Shown here: in pieces, positions 42,899 through 51,747 of the stretch | Layout: every line of letters begins with the position of its first letter | Numbering within the stretch: position 1 is the first letter of the stretch | Source: Vibrio sp. 10N.261.45.E2 | Lineage (GTDB): Bacteria > Pseudomonadota > Gammaproteobacteria > Enterobacterales > Vibrionaceae | Assembly: GCF_002875705.1 (NCBI RefSeq) | Contig: NZ_MCZZ01000151.1 | Location: 18,583 to 82,582 of the forward strand | Length of the DNA: 64,000 nucleotides | Direction: 5' to 3' | The notes under the pieces: model-generated | Databases searched by the model: none | What the model saw: the letters and a program-made list of their open reading frames with translations, nothing else | What the model was told of the DNA's origin: nothing | Position numbers and translations under genes: made by a program

Positions 42899-43552
42899 AT
42901 GAAAAAGAAAATCTTACCTATTCCTCTGATTCTACTGATTCCTATTGTCATGCTGGTTGTGGTGATCGTCGCGGGTGCTTATCGCTTTAGCTTGAGTGAT
43001 GAAGAAATCTTAGCGAAATTTCCTTCTTCTCAAGTGAGTTATGACCCAGTGGTAGAAGCCGTTTTTGTTTTGAACACGACCAACCCGTGGACAATTAAAG
43101 TTCCTGAAACTAACGCATACGCTTTTATCAATGAAGTCGATGAACCTAGAGCCATCGCGTTTGGACGCTATGACTCAGGTGTTGAACGTGGCGTGGTCAC
43201 GGTAGATACCAATAACCTTTCAGCTGTCACTCTGGGTAAGGCGAGTTTCTTTATCGCGCCGATGTGGATTTCTAATCAAGGCAGCGGTGTGTTTTATTAT
43301 CTTGGTCTGTTTAAACATGACCAGCAGCGAAGCCGCGTGGTGCTAGTCGACCAACTTTTACTTGGTGATCGTATTCGGATTCAGACATTAGAGGTCGCTC
43401 AGGAACCAGATTCGCAATCACAGAATAAACTCTCCGGGGAAGGTTTTATCGGCTTTACTCAACATTCTGCGGAACAATCATTTGCAGAAGCCCCCTCTGA
43501 AAAGGTGTTAATGAGTTTTTCTTTTGATACGCAATCAATTGGTAAGCAATAA
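42899..43552 (+). CDS. Membrane-anchored hypothetical protein
   Basis: 217 residues from the ATG at 42899. A basic start and a membrane helix (LPIPLILLIPIVMLVVVIVAGAY) anchor it in the inner membrane; the rest is a soluble, mostly beta-rich domain outside. No family is recognised. Repeated Ser/Gln/Glu-rich segments near the C-terminus (EPDSQSQNKLSGEGF, QHSAEQSFAEAPSEK) suggest a loose linker. It lies 95 bp from the divergent GFA gene. Confidence 0.75.
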   Translation: MKKKILPIPLILLIPIVMLVVVIVAGAYRFSLSDEEILAKFPSSQVSYDPVVEAVFVLNTTNPWTIKVPETNAYAFINEVDEPRAIAFGRYDSGVERGVVTVDTNNLSAVTLGKASFFIAPMWISNQGSGVFYYLGLFKHDQQRSRVVLVDQLLLGDRIRIQTLEVAQEPDSQSQNKLSGEGFIGFTQHSAEQSFAEAPSEKVLMSFSFDTQSIGKQ

Positions 43553-43676
43553 CGTTTTCGTTAGTGCAAGGATCTGTTGTTTATGTGAGCCAAATTACAT
43601 ATTATCTTAGTTAGATGAATGAAATTTAGACACACTTAGCTTTGTGTCTGCTTATTTTTACAAATGGAGCTTGCGA

Positions 43677-43976
43677 ATGATTAATAAACGTTTTTTTAAG
43701 ACGAAAGATGAAGTTGAAGTAACCTTCGAGCTAGAAGCTCAAGAAGCGAACTCAGTATCCATCGTGGCTGACTTTCTTGATTGGAAAGCCACCCCGATGA
43801 AAAAGTTGGCGAAAGGAAAGGTGTACAAGTTTAAAACTCGTCTACCTAAAGATGGCGAATTTCAATTCCGCTACCTAGTTGATGACCAGCAATGGGTGAA
43901 CGATGCGAATGCTGATCGCTACATCCCTAATGAGTTTGGTGAAGACAACTGTTTAGTGTCGACAGTTAACGCATAG
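43677..43976 (+). CDS. Isoamylase early-set (glycogen-binding-like) domain protein
   Basis: 99 residues from the ATG at 43677, preceded by GGAGC. EANSVSIVADFLDWKATPMKKLAKGKVYKFKTRLPKDGEFQFRYLVDDQQWVNDANADRYIPNEFG is the CBM48/AMPK-type glycogen-binding fold standing alone. It may bind glycogen and regulate or localise glucan enzymes such as the amylase 6 kb upstream (inference). Confidence 0.88.
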   Translation: MINKRFFKTKDEVEVTFELEAQEANSVSIVADFLDWKATPMKKLAKGKVYKFKTRLPKDGEFQFRYLVDDQQWVNDANADRYIPNEFGEDNCLVSTVNA

Positions 43977-44010
43977 TCTTTTTCTCAAAACGAGTGACTA
44001 ATTCGTTTCG

Positions 44011-44149
44011 TTTATTCTGTGAATACAGAAAACCACGGGTTTACCCGTGGATGAATGCCAATTCCAAAATTACAGCGTAAGCTGTTTGTAATTTTGGTCA
44101 ACGCTTTAGCGTTGTCACGGTAAGTACCCCGGGCATGCCCGGGGGAATC
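44011..44149. repeat. 139-bp four-hairpin dispersed repeat, copy 1
   Basis: Identical base for base to 63862-64000 and in the same orientation. It contains, in order, ACCACGGGTTTACCCGTGG-type, CCAAAATTACAgcgTAAGCTGTTTGTAATTTTGG-type, CAACGCTTTAGCGTTG and CCCCGGGCATGCCCGGGG hairpins. Read in reverse it resembles the right end and guide-RNA scaffold of IS200/IS605-family (TnpB) elements. No transposase is present. The match may extend to the right of 44149, where the second copy runs off the window. Confidence 0.85.
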
Positions 44150-44185
44150 TTCTAATGAGCCGAAACGGAATAGCGTCAACCAATA

Positions 44186-44217
44186 AAAAGCAGAAACTAG
44201 CCGTTTCTGCTTTTTTG
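44186..44217 (+). terminator. Terminator downstream of the repeat
   Basis: GCAGAAAC (44190-44197) and GTTTCTGC (44203-44210) pair and are followed by TTTTTT. It was probably the terminator of the early-set gene before the repeat inserted. The remainder of 43977-44390 holds no gene. Confidence 0.85.
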
Positions 44218-44390
44218 TTTTCAAATTTAGCGGTTAATTTTATTTATCGTTCAATGGTACATCATCTACGGCAACTCAATGACTTAGCCTGAGTTGGGCA
44301 GATTCACATCATATTATGACAATGCATTGATGATTTATGCGTTTGAAAAGCATATCCTATGCCTTTATATCGTAGAAAGACCTGTTTACC

Positions 44391-45683
44391 GTGTATTCAA
44401 AAATATTTTCCTCTCCGTTTGCCGAGCTTTCACCTGTAAAAAAAGTAGCTATTTTTGGACTGCCACTTATTGCAGCTATTGGCGTTGCTCTGCAATCTTC
44501 GCAATCAAACCTGACGAAAACGATCGATCTTGATCTACCCGACTCAACCGTTATTGAGTCAATTCTGTCACCATCTTCTACTATCGTTATTGAACCGCCG
44601 ACATTTGAGTATCAAATTCAATCTGGCGATAACTTGAGTAGCATCTTCACGCAACTTGGATTTTCTTATAAATCGATGATGAGCGTGATGGAAACCGATT
44701 TGAACTTCCTCGCTTTAGATACGCTTCGTCCGGGCGATACACTCCGCTTTTGGCGCGATGAAGCGACCGGCGACCTTTCTAAAATGGAACTTCAATTTAG
44801 CGTTGCAGACAAAGTGGTTTATCGACTGCTTGATGACGGTAGCTACGAATTCGAAGACATCTCTATTCCTGGTGAATGGAAGCAAAAGCCTTTAGTGGGC
44901 GATATTCAAGGTAGTTTCTCAATGTCAGCGAATAAGGTTGGCCTGAACAGTCTTGAGATCGACCATATCGTGACACTTCTTAAAGATAAGCTGAACTTTA
45001 GCCGAGACCTGCGCGCTGGCGATCAGTTTGAAGTGCTTCAAAAAGCGCAATATGTTGACGGTGTTGCAACTGGAAAGCGCGAAATAGAAGCAATTAAGAT
45101 CATGAATCGTAACCGCGTTGTGTCAGCGTACTTGCACACGGATGGTCAATATTACGATGCTAATGGCGATAGCTTACAACGTGCTTTCCAACGTTACCCT
45201 GTGAGCAGTGGTTGGCGTCAAAGCTCTCAGTTTAACCCTAAACGCTTACACCCAGTGACAGGCAGAGTCTCACCGCACAATGGTACAGATTTCGCGACCC
45301 CAGTTGGTACGCCAGTTCAAGCTACGGGCGATGGTAAAGTGATCATGACGCGTAAGCACCCATATGCGGGTAATTACGTGGTCATTCAGCACGGCAGCAC
45401 GTACAAAACACGTTACCTGCATTTGAGTAAGATCCTGGTTCGTAAAGGACAAACGGTATCTCGTGGTCAGCGTATTGGTTTATCAGGCAAAACAGGTCGA
45501 GTGACAGGTGCACACTTGCATTACGAACTGATTGAACGTGGTCGCCCTGTTGATGCTATGAAAGCAAACATCCCAATGGCAGATTCTGTGCCGAAAAAGG
45601 AAAAAGCGACGTTTGTAGCTGCAAGAGATGAAGCTGACAAGTTGCTAAAGGTAGCGTTAGAAGCAAAATCAAATAACAGCTAG
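44391..45683 (+). CDS. ShyA-like M23 peptidoglycan endopeptidase
   Basis: 430 residues, starting with a GTG. A membrane anchor (VAIFGLPLIAAIGVAL) is followed by a LysM-like domain (about 73-118: YQIQSGDNLSSIFTQLGF, RPGDTLRFW), a linking beta domain, and the LytM/M23 zinc domain with RVSPHNGTDFATPVGTPV, YVVIQHGSTYKTRYLHLSKI and GRVTGAHLHYELIERGR, containing the HxxxD and HxH ligands. It is very close in layout and length to V. cholerae ShyA, which cuts D,D-crosslinks for cell elongation. The upstream ribosome-binding site is weak. Confidence 0.88.
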   Translation: MYSKIFSSPFAELSPVKKVAIFGLPLIAAIGVALQSSQSNLTKTIDLDLPDSTVIESILSPSSTIVIEPPTFEYQIQSGDNLSSIFTQLGFSYKSMMSVMETDLNFLALDTLRPGDTLRFWRDEATGDLSKMELQFSVADKVVYRLLDDGSYEFEDISIPGEWKQKPLVGDIQGSFSMSANKVGLNSLEIDHIVTLLKDKLNFSRDLRAGDQFEVLQKAQYVDGVATGKREIEAIKIMNRNRVVSAYLHTDGQYYDANGDSLQRAFQRYPVSSGWRQSSQFNPKRLHPVTGRVSPHNGTDFATPVGTPVQATGDGKVIMTRKHPYAGNYVVIQHGSTYKTRYLHLSKILVRKGQTVSRGQRIGLSGKTGRVTGAHLHYELIERGRPVDAMKANIPMADSVPKKEKATFVAARDEADKLLKVALEAKSNNS

Positions 45684-45740
45684 CTAGACATCTTTAAGGT
45701 AACCCTGAAAAAAGATTTGTACTCATCAGGCTGTATACTA

Positions 45741-45788
45741 AAGCCGTGAGAGCATCACTCTAAACAGAGTCCTGCTTTCACGGCTTTG
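45741..45788. terminator. Bidirectional terminator
   Basis: AAGCCGTGA (45741-45749) and TCACGGCTT (45778-45786) are complementary, extended inward by AGCA and TGCT. Lies between the endopeptidase and the convergent GGDEF-EAL gene. Confidence 0.8.
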
Positions 45789-45816
45789 TCGATCTTGGAG
45801 TAACGAAAGCAAGTAT

Positions 45817-47661
45817 TTAAGCTAACGGTTCTGAGTGGGTAACGTAAGTGACGATAGCTTCAGGTCGCATCGGTGGAGAGTAGAGGTATCCTTGTATCTT
45901 GTCACATCCCATAGCGTGCAGTTTTTCTAACTGTTCACGCTTCTCTACGCCTTCCGCAACTAGTGATACGTCAAGCCTATGAGCAAGTTGAACAATCAGC
46001 CAAACAACGCTCTCAGAGGTTGAATTGGTCAACAAATTACGGATAAAGGTGGCATCAATTTTAATGCAATCGATAGGGTAGCTGTGAATGTAGTTCAAAC
46101 TGGAGTAGCCCGTACCAAAGTCATCAAGTGCAATGGTAAAGCCTTGTCCTCTCAGGAAGTTTAGTGCTGATTTGGTCTCTTGAGTTGGAGACAACAACAC
46201 AGTTTCGGTTAGCTCAATAACAAACTCATCAGCTTTAAAGTGATGCTGTTCAATGGTTCTAGTGAGATAGGAAATATAGCGCTTAGAGTCGGTAAGCTCA
46301 TGCGCGGAACAGTTTATCCCAAGCTTGATCTTGTAACCTAAACCTTGTTCTAGAGTGGTTTTGGCGCGGCAGACCAATTCAATAATACGCTCACCTAGTT
46401 CGACAATCAGCCCAGACTCTTCAGCGACTTGAATGAACTCTACTGGTGAGATGTCACCGTGTCTGGCGGTTTTCCAGCGAGTCAGTACTTCGAAATATTG
46501 CCACTGTGTGTCACCTTTGCCCACAATGGGTTGCACAACGACATACATTCCATTGCTGTCGGGGATATAGCTTTGTGAAATCGGGTTTTCGAGTTCATTG
46601 CGCAGCGCAGCGATTAACTCGGTTTTTCTTTGGTAGCGAGATCTTAAGTGGGTGTCATAGCATTGAATATGGTTATCTTGACTGTGCTTGCACTCTTTAA
46701 GTGCCAAGCTCGTGTTGAATATGATCTGCTCTACGTCTTTGTTGTCTCCATCCGAACTGGCCATTCCAACGCTGAGCTCTAGATCTATCTTAATATCAAC
46801 GCTGCTATAACCTTGTCTTATTTTTTCCAGTATCTGTTCACATACCGCTATCGGGTCTGAGTGGTAGGTAATAAAGGCAAATTCATTACCAGCGGTACGG
46901 AAAGTGAGGTTACTTTCGGGTAAGGTTTTCCGCAAAGTTTCAGCGACAAATTGAAGGACTTTATCGCCAACATAATTGCCGTACATGTCATTAATGGCCT
47001 TGAAGCTATTGATATCAAGCAGGGCTAATGTAAACGGCGTGACGCTTTGTTGCGTGATGGACTCTAAGGTATCTGATAGACAGCTTCGGTTTAGTAACCC
47101 AGTCAGACTGTCGTGTGATACCTCATAACTCAGTTGATTCACCAGTTGCTCAGAACGATCGTTGAACCACATCTCTCTCAACGTATGGATGATGATGTCG
47201 GCAAATAATTGATGATATTTTATTACATCTTGCTGTTGGTCTGGACTAAGAGGTGAGGTGAACTTTGAGAACAATACGCCCATCACTTCGCCACTTTGAG
47301 TTCGAGTCGGTATTGCGATGGAATTTTGTGAGGTGATTTCTTGTCTAAATGCCGATGTCGGTAACGACTGGACGACGTATTGAGCAAATGAGCAATCCGG
47401 GTGTCTTTGATTGACCGCTTGTTGGTAGATATGACCATGGCGCGCATTGATTTTGTCATGCAACACATGGTCGGACTGAGCGATCACCAAAGGAACGATT
47501 TGATCAGGGAAGTGCTTCTTCTCGATGATGCTAGTGTACTGGGTATCAAAGGTTTGATGTAAAGTAAGCACGGCTGACTCTAAAAGGTCGATCCCTTCCA
47601 ACTTAAGTAAGCGACCAATACGCTCGGTGCTTATCATGTTGTTTTGAGTCTGTTGAGTCAT
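45817..47661 (-). CDS. GAF-GGDEF-EAL protein, probable c-di-GMP phosphodiesterase
   Basis: 614 residues from the second ATG, the one with GGG at good spacing. A GAF-like N-terminus (about 15-165) is followed by a GGDEF domain whose active-site loop reads RTAGNEF instead of GGDEF, so cyclase activity is unlikely. The EAL domain keeps the main metal and catalytic residues: EVLTRW (EVL variant), GINCSAHEL, VIELTETVLL, IALDDFGTGYSSLNYIHSYPIDCIKID and LVAEGVE. It should therefore hydrolyse c-di-GMP. It is cytoplasmic, without membrane segments. Confidence 0.9.
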   Translation of the reverse strand: MTQQTQNNMISTERIGRLLKLEGIDLLESAVLTLHQTFDTQYTSIIEKKHFPDQIVPLVIAQSDHVLHDKINARHGHIYQQAVNQRHPDCSFAQYVVQSLPTSAFRQEITSQNSIAIPTRTQSGEVMGVLFSKFTSPLSPDQQQDVIKYHQLFADIIIHTLREMWFNDRSEQLVNQLSYEVSHDSLTGLLNRSCLSDTLESITQQSVTPFTLALLDINSFKAINDMYGNYVGDKVLQFVAETLRKTLPESNLTFRTAGNEFAFITYHSDPIAVCEQILEKIRQGYSSVDIKIDLELSVGMASSDGDNKDVEQIIFNTSLALKECKHSQDNHIQCYDTHLRSRYQRKTELIAALRNELENPISQSYIPDSNGMYVVVQPIVGKGDTQWQYFEVLTRWKTARHGDISPVEFIQVAEESGLIVELGERIIELVCRAKTTLEQGLGYKIKLGINCSAHELTDSKRYISYLTRTIEQHHFKADEFVIELTETVLLSPTQETKSALNFLRGQGFTIALDDFGTGYSSLNYIHSYPIDCIKIDATFIRNLLTNSTSESVVWLIVQLAHRLDVSLVAEGVEKREQLEKLHAMGCDKIQGYLYSPPMRPEAIVTYVTHSEPLA

Positions 47662-47803
47662 AGTTACCATCCCTAGTTAACCAGATTCACTTTGTATACT
47701 GTAAGCGTGTGCTTATCTATATGTGCATCTTTGAATAATCGATATGCGTCTTGTTTATTATCGGCCGTGTTGTATAACTTTTCAAATTAAAATGTGACTT
47801 ATT

Positions 47804-48700
47804 TCACAGAGCCTGGGTGTTACGCTCTTTGTCTAATCTCTCTTTCAGATGGTCCAAAAATAGTTTTGTTCGCGTATGCGAGTAATCAAGCTTAGGGTAG
47901 TACGCGTAAACCATCACTTCGTCGGCAGTAATATTTGGCAATACTGGAACCAATGTCCCTTGTTTTAGATCCTCTTTGATCATCGCTTTTATGGTGAGCA
48001 GCACGCCCATTCCTCGTTTCGCAGCATGAAACAAAGCCTCTGGATTGGTGGTAGCAAAGTTACCATTGAGGGTGATGCGCTGCCCTTTTGTGAGCGTCAC
48101 TTCGCGGGTAGGGCGCTCGCCCCAGATCAAGGAGTTGTGCTGCTCTAAGTCTTGTTCGTTACTAGGATAGCCATGCTTAGCCAAATAGCTTGGCGCTGCA
48201 TAGAAGCTGGCTTTGTGTTCAAACAGCGGTGTTTTCTTGAAGCTTAAAGAGTTAAGTTGTTCCAGTTCTCGACTGATCACCAGATCTAAGCCCAGTTCCG
48301 GTAATTGCCCTGGAGTAGTAGTGATGAGCTGCACTTTAATATCGGGATACTTTTCTAAGAAGTCGTCCATGTATTGCACTAGAAACTTAGACCCAACAGC
48401 AATTGTTGCGCCTATTTTTAACAAACCTGCTGGGGTTTGGTTAACCGAGCGAGTCTCATCAATAATGGATTGCCAGTTATCGAGCTGATCCTTAGCTCGT
48501 TGGTAAAACAGCGCGCCCGCTTCAGTTTGGCTAATTGAGCGTGTGGTTCGCTTTAACAGTTGAGTGCCAATACGTTCTTCTAGCCAGTTTACTCTTTTGC
48601 TGATCGCTGAGCTGGTGGTGTTCAGTTTTCGAGCTGCACCATTGAAGCTACCTTCTTCCACTACTCTGACATAGCTTTTTACGTTAAGAATCCAATCCAT
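47804..48700 (-). CDS. LysR-family transcriptional regulator
   Basis: 298 residues. The N-terminal HTH is YVRVVEEGSFNGAARKLNTTSSAISKRVNWLEERIGTQLLKRTTRSISQTEAG, followed by a typical effector domain. It is divergent from an MFS drug-transporter gene across about 108 bp, so it probably controls that gene and itself. The inducer is unknown. Confidence 0.93.
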   Translation of the reverse strand: MDWILNVKSYVRVVEEGSFNGAARKLNTTSSAISKRVNWLEERIGTQLLKRTTRSISQTEAGALFYQRAKDQLDNWQSIIDETRSVNQTPAGLLKIGATIAVGSKFLVQYMDDFLEKYPDIKVQLITTTPGQLPELGLDLVISRELEQLNSLSFKKTPLFEHKASFYAAPSYLAKHGYPSNEQDLEQHNSLIWGERPTREVTLTKGQRITLNGNFATTNPEALFHAAKRGMGVLLTIKAMIKEDLKQGTLVPVLPNITADEVMVYAYYPKLDYSHTRTKLFLDHLKERLDKERNTQAL

Positions 48701-48808
48701 ATTGTTTCCTGTTGGGACTTAATTAAATTCCAATTTAGCTAATTATCAATTATTGGTTTTGAATGTAAACTCACCTAATGCACAAATTTCAAACGAATAG
48801 GGAATTTT

Positions 48809-50014
48809 TTGAGCCAATCGACCTTTAAAAAAACGCCGTTACTCTTAGCAATGATGATCATTGCTACGGGGCAGGTGGGTGTGAGCATCTACTTGCCATC
48901 ATTGCCGCTCATTGCTGCTGACTTAAGTGTTACCCAAGTGGATGTGCAATTGCTCGTCACGCTGTTTCTTGTGGGGTTTGGTTTGTCGCAGCTATTTTAC
49001 GGACCGATGTCCGATGCGGTGGGAAGAAGGCCTATATTCTTGTTAGGTCAGGGTGTTTATTTGATTGGTACTGTCGTTTGTGTTGTGTTTTCTGACAATA
49101 TGACAGCGCTGGAAGTTGGTCGCTTGTTGCAAGGTTTAGGGGCAGGTAGTGCCTCGGTTCTTGGGCGAAGCGTGCTTCGTGACAGCTATGATGGTTCACA
49201 GCTTACCAAAGCGTTGTCTTATATCTCGATCACTGCTTCGATCATGCCGATCATCGCGCCAGTATTTGGTGGTTGGATTTCATTTCACCTCGGTTGGCAG
49301 GCGGTATTCCTGTTCGTTCTATTGTATTTATTGGCGATATTCACGCTAGGGTTCTTTGTTCTGCATGAAACTTTGCCATACGGAAAAAGCCGCTTTGATG
49401 CTTGCCAAGTAGTGAAGAACTACGGGCGCTTGTTGACCAATCGCCAAGTATTGACCAGTGCCAGTTATAACTGGATGAGCTACATGGCGAGTTTGGTTTC
49501 GCTATCGTTGTTTCCATTCTTAATGCAAGACCAATTAGGGCTGACCGCCGCTGAATATGGCTCCTTGATGATTGTTCCTTCGGCCGGCTTACTGATAGGT
49601 AGTGTCGCTTTAAACTTGCTCAATCGTCGGTTTAGCACGCCTCAGTTGATGAGCCTAGCTATCTTGATTATCTTGGCATCGGGAACTTGGCTTTTGACTC
49701 ATGAGTTATCCATCTTTAACTTAGTTTGGGCGTTTACTTGGTTAGCGATAGCACAAGGTATCTCGTTCCCACTATCAATCAGCATGTTATTAGAGCCTCA
49801 TAAGAAACAAGCGGGTGCAGTTTCCGCGTTGTCAGGATCAATCCAGATGTGTTTAGCGGGTTTATTGGGTGGGTATCTAGTAGAGAGTTGGGTCACGACT
49901 CATTTACAGCTAGGCGTGTTCTACCTCATCATTGGTGCTGCTATGGGCGGGGTGCTTTGGTCCTCAACCAAAGTGAACAAAAAGAACGATACTGTTGGAG
50001 TGGAATATAGCTAA
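48809..50014 (+). CDS. Bcr/CflA-type MFS drug efflux transporter
   Basis: 401 residues starting with TTG, preceded by AGGGAA. Twelve membrane segments; YLPSLPLIAADLSVTQVDVQLLVTLFLVGFGLSQLFYGPMSDAVGRRPIFLLGQ carries the MFS loop motif, and LQGLGAGSASVLGRSVLRDSYDG the Bcr/CflA one. It exports drugs or other hydrophobic compounds by proton antiport. The TTG start may keep expression low. Confidence 0.9.
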   Translation: MSQSTFKKTPLLLAMMIIATGQVGVSIYLPSLPLIAADLSVTQVDVQLLVTLFLVGFGLSQLFYGPMSDAVGRRPIFLLGQGVYLIGTVVCVVFSDNMTALEVGRLLQGLGAGSASVLGRSVLRDSYDGSQLTKALSYISITASIMPIIAPVFGGWISFHLGWQAVFLFVLLYLLAIFTLGFFVLHETLPYGKSRFDACQVVKNYGRLLTNRQVLTSASYNWMSYMASLVSLSLFPFLMQDQLGLTAAEYGSLMIVPSAGLLIGSVALNLLNRRFSTPQLMSLAILIILASGTWLLTHELSIFNLVWAFTWLAIAQGISFPLSISMLLEPHKKQAGAVSALSGSIQMCLAGLLGGYLVESWVTTHLQLGVFYLIIGAAMGGVLWSSTKVNKKNDTVGVEYS

Positions 50015-50114
50015 TTGCCTAGTTCACTATCGTCCAACGCACCATCGTTAATACGTTGTATTTGTGCTGATGGTTTTCTACAATGCTTCGGTCCATTGAA
50101 TAGGTAAAAACAAA

Positions 50115-50465
50115 ATGCAGCAAAATGAATTTGAAGTACTGGTAAAAGCTATCTGCGCACTAGATGGCCTGCCTCAAGCGCTTGAGCTATTGAAATCCAA
50201 TGAGGATACAGAAGTCGCTGAGGCTGCTGCATCACTGACTGGTCAATTTGCGCTAGCTGAAGTGGAAGGCGAAAAGCGTATTTACCACGTGACGCTTCAA
50301 GAAAATGAACAAGGCGAAGAGCAAGAGTACATCGAACATGTCATGAATGAAGGCGATGACTTAATCAAATTTGCAGCTTGGTTCTTTGAAACAATGTTTG
50401 AATTGAAGCAGAAAGATACATACCAAATTGCAGGTAAAACTTACAGACAGCCAAAGCGTAGCTAG
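50115..50465 (+). CDS. Conserved hypothetical protein
   Basis: 116 residues, acidic, predicted helical at the start (EFEVLVKAICALDGLPQALELLKSNED) and beta in the middle (EKRIYHVTLQENE). No domain is recognised and no signal or membrane segment is seen. AGGT precedes the ATG; a strong terminator follows. Confidence 0.75.
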   Translation: MQQNEFEVLVKAICALDGLPQALELLKSNEDTEVAEAAASLTGQFALAEVEGEKRIYHVTLQENEQGEEQEYIEHVMNEGDDLIKFAAWFFETMFELKQKDTYQIAGKTYRQPKRS

Positions 50466-50487
50466 GTTTCTCAGTAAAGTATTTTAG

Positions 50488-50516
50488 AAAGCAGCTCTCT
50501 TGAGCTGCTTTTTTTA
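50488..50516 (+). terminator. Terminator of the 116-residue gene
   Basis: AAAGCAGCTC and GAGCTGCTTT are complementary around TCTT, followed by TTTT. Confidence 0.9.
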
Positions 50517-50750
50517 CAAGTGTCTAAACTGATGACTTGGATTGCGATTAGGAATGGAGCATTAAGAATAAACCAGACCTTAGAGTAAATTATTGAATTT
50601 AATGTATAATTTTTGTTTGCGTAGATGTAGAAATAGGTTTTCTGCAAAGGGAGTGCTTATATTGCATTAAAGTGTGATTTAGATCTTGTTTTTGGGTGTT
50701 TTACGTGTAAAATCCGCGCACAAGAAAGTTGATTAAGTGCGGAGATAAGC

Positions 50751-50885
50751 ATGAATTACGAACTAGGCCACGCATACCTTGGTCAAATGGCAGCAAAAAA
50801 CATGATGCACGAAGTATTGTACGGCACTTCAAAGCCAAAGAAGCCATCATTCTTTAAGCGAATGATGAAGAAAATGGCTAAATAA
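50751..50885 (+). CDS. Small basic protein of 44 residues
   Basis: MNYELGHAYLGQMAAKNMMH, then a lysine-rich end (KPKKPSFFKRMMKKMAK). GGAG lies at good spacing before the ATG and a strong terminator follows at 50908-50967, so it is a complete transcription unit. I recognise no family; it is rich in Met and Lys with an amphipathic C-terminal helix. The 285-bp gap upstream holds its promoter. Confidence 0.65.
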   Translation: MNYELGHAYLGQMAAKNMMHEVLYGTSKPKKPSFFKRMMKKMAK

Positions 50886-50907
50886 GCATTTTCAAAAACG
50901 GAATTTT

Positions 50908-50967
50908 AAAAGGCCTTAAACTTACTGGTGTCCAACGATTGGGATCAGTTCAGTTTAAGGCCTTTTT
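50908..50967 (+). terminator. Terminator of the 44-residue gene
   Basis: AAAAGGCCTTAAACT and AGTTTAAGGCCTTTTT form a long perfect stem with a 29-nt loop. Confidence 0.8.
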
Positions 50968-51061
50968 CGTTTTAGCGATTGATGACTTTCATCGCTCAGT
51001 TTTGTTGTGGATGGACACAAAAAACACTGTTTAAGCTTCTGACTAATGACTTTTAATGAAT

Positions 51062-51679
51062 TCAGCCAGCAGATTGGTTGGATAAGTCGACCACATTATT
51101 AGGGATGCTATCTAAGCCATTCTCTTTCATCCACGCTTCTAAGTTGTCGGCGCCACCGATGTACTTACCATCAAGCCAGATTTGTGGAACAGTCACGGGT
51201 GTTTTCTCACCAATATGCGCTTTTACTTCTGGAATCATACGATACAAAGCGGCGCTGTCTTTTACTACATCGTGGTATTGGTATTCAACTCCAGCTTCAT
51301 CAAGCATTTTCTTTGCTTTAACACAGAATGGACAAGTCGCCTTACCGTAAACGATACTGCCTTTTAGGCTGTCTCGTTTGGTCCACTCTTTAATGACAGA
51401 TTGAACCAATACTCCGCGGTTAAGCGCTTCGCCTTGGCTGACTACCTTGCCTTCAACAACGAGGATCGGTGCGTGCCAAGAGCCTAGCTTTAATGGCTCC
51501 CACCAGTGAGACAACCAATCTTTCACTTCCAGTTCGACATCGACATCAGCCAACTCATTCTCAAAAGTATCCTTCAGAATGTCTTTAGTAAGGGTACATT
51601 CTCCACATGGGATGTTAACTTTAAATGGACCCCAGCTGCCTGCCCAACGGTATAGTGTAATCTTGACTGGTTTCTTCAT
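51062..51679 (-). CDS. Two-domain glutaredoxin-type protein
   Basis: 205 residues. The N-terminal half (1-100) is thioredoxin-like with a CGEC pair (Cys25, Cys28) and an APILVVEGKVV strand; the C-terminal half (105-190) is a classical glutaredoxin with ATCPFC (Cys116, Cys119), TVPQIWLDGKYIGGADNLEAW. Such a pairing of one unusual and one standard redox domain may relay electrons internally. Cytoplasmic. It is the first gene of a minus-strand singlet. Confidence 0.85.
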   Translation of the reverse strand: MKKPVKITLYRWAGSWGPFKVNIPCGECTLTKDILKDTFENELADVDVELEVKDWLSHWWEPLKLGSWHAPILVVEGKVVSQGEALNRGVLVQSVIKEWTKRDSLKGSIVYGKATCPFCVKAKKMLDEAGVEYQYHDVVKDSAALYRMIPEVKAHIGEKTPVTVPQIWLDGKYIGGADNLEAWMKENGLDSIPNNVVDLSNQSAG

Positions 51680-51747
51680 GGTTACGGCCTCGTTTGAATT
51701 CTCTTATCCATATAGAACGGACAGTCGAACTATTTATTTCACTCACC

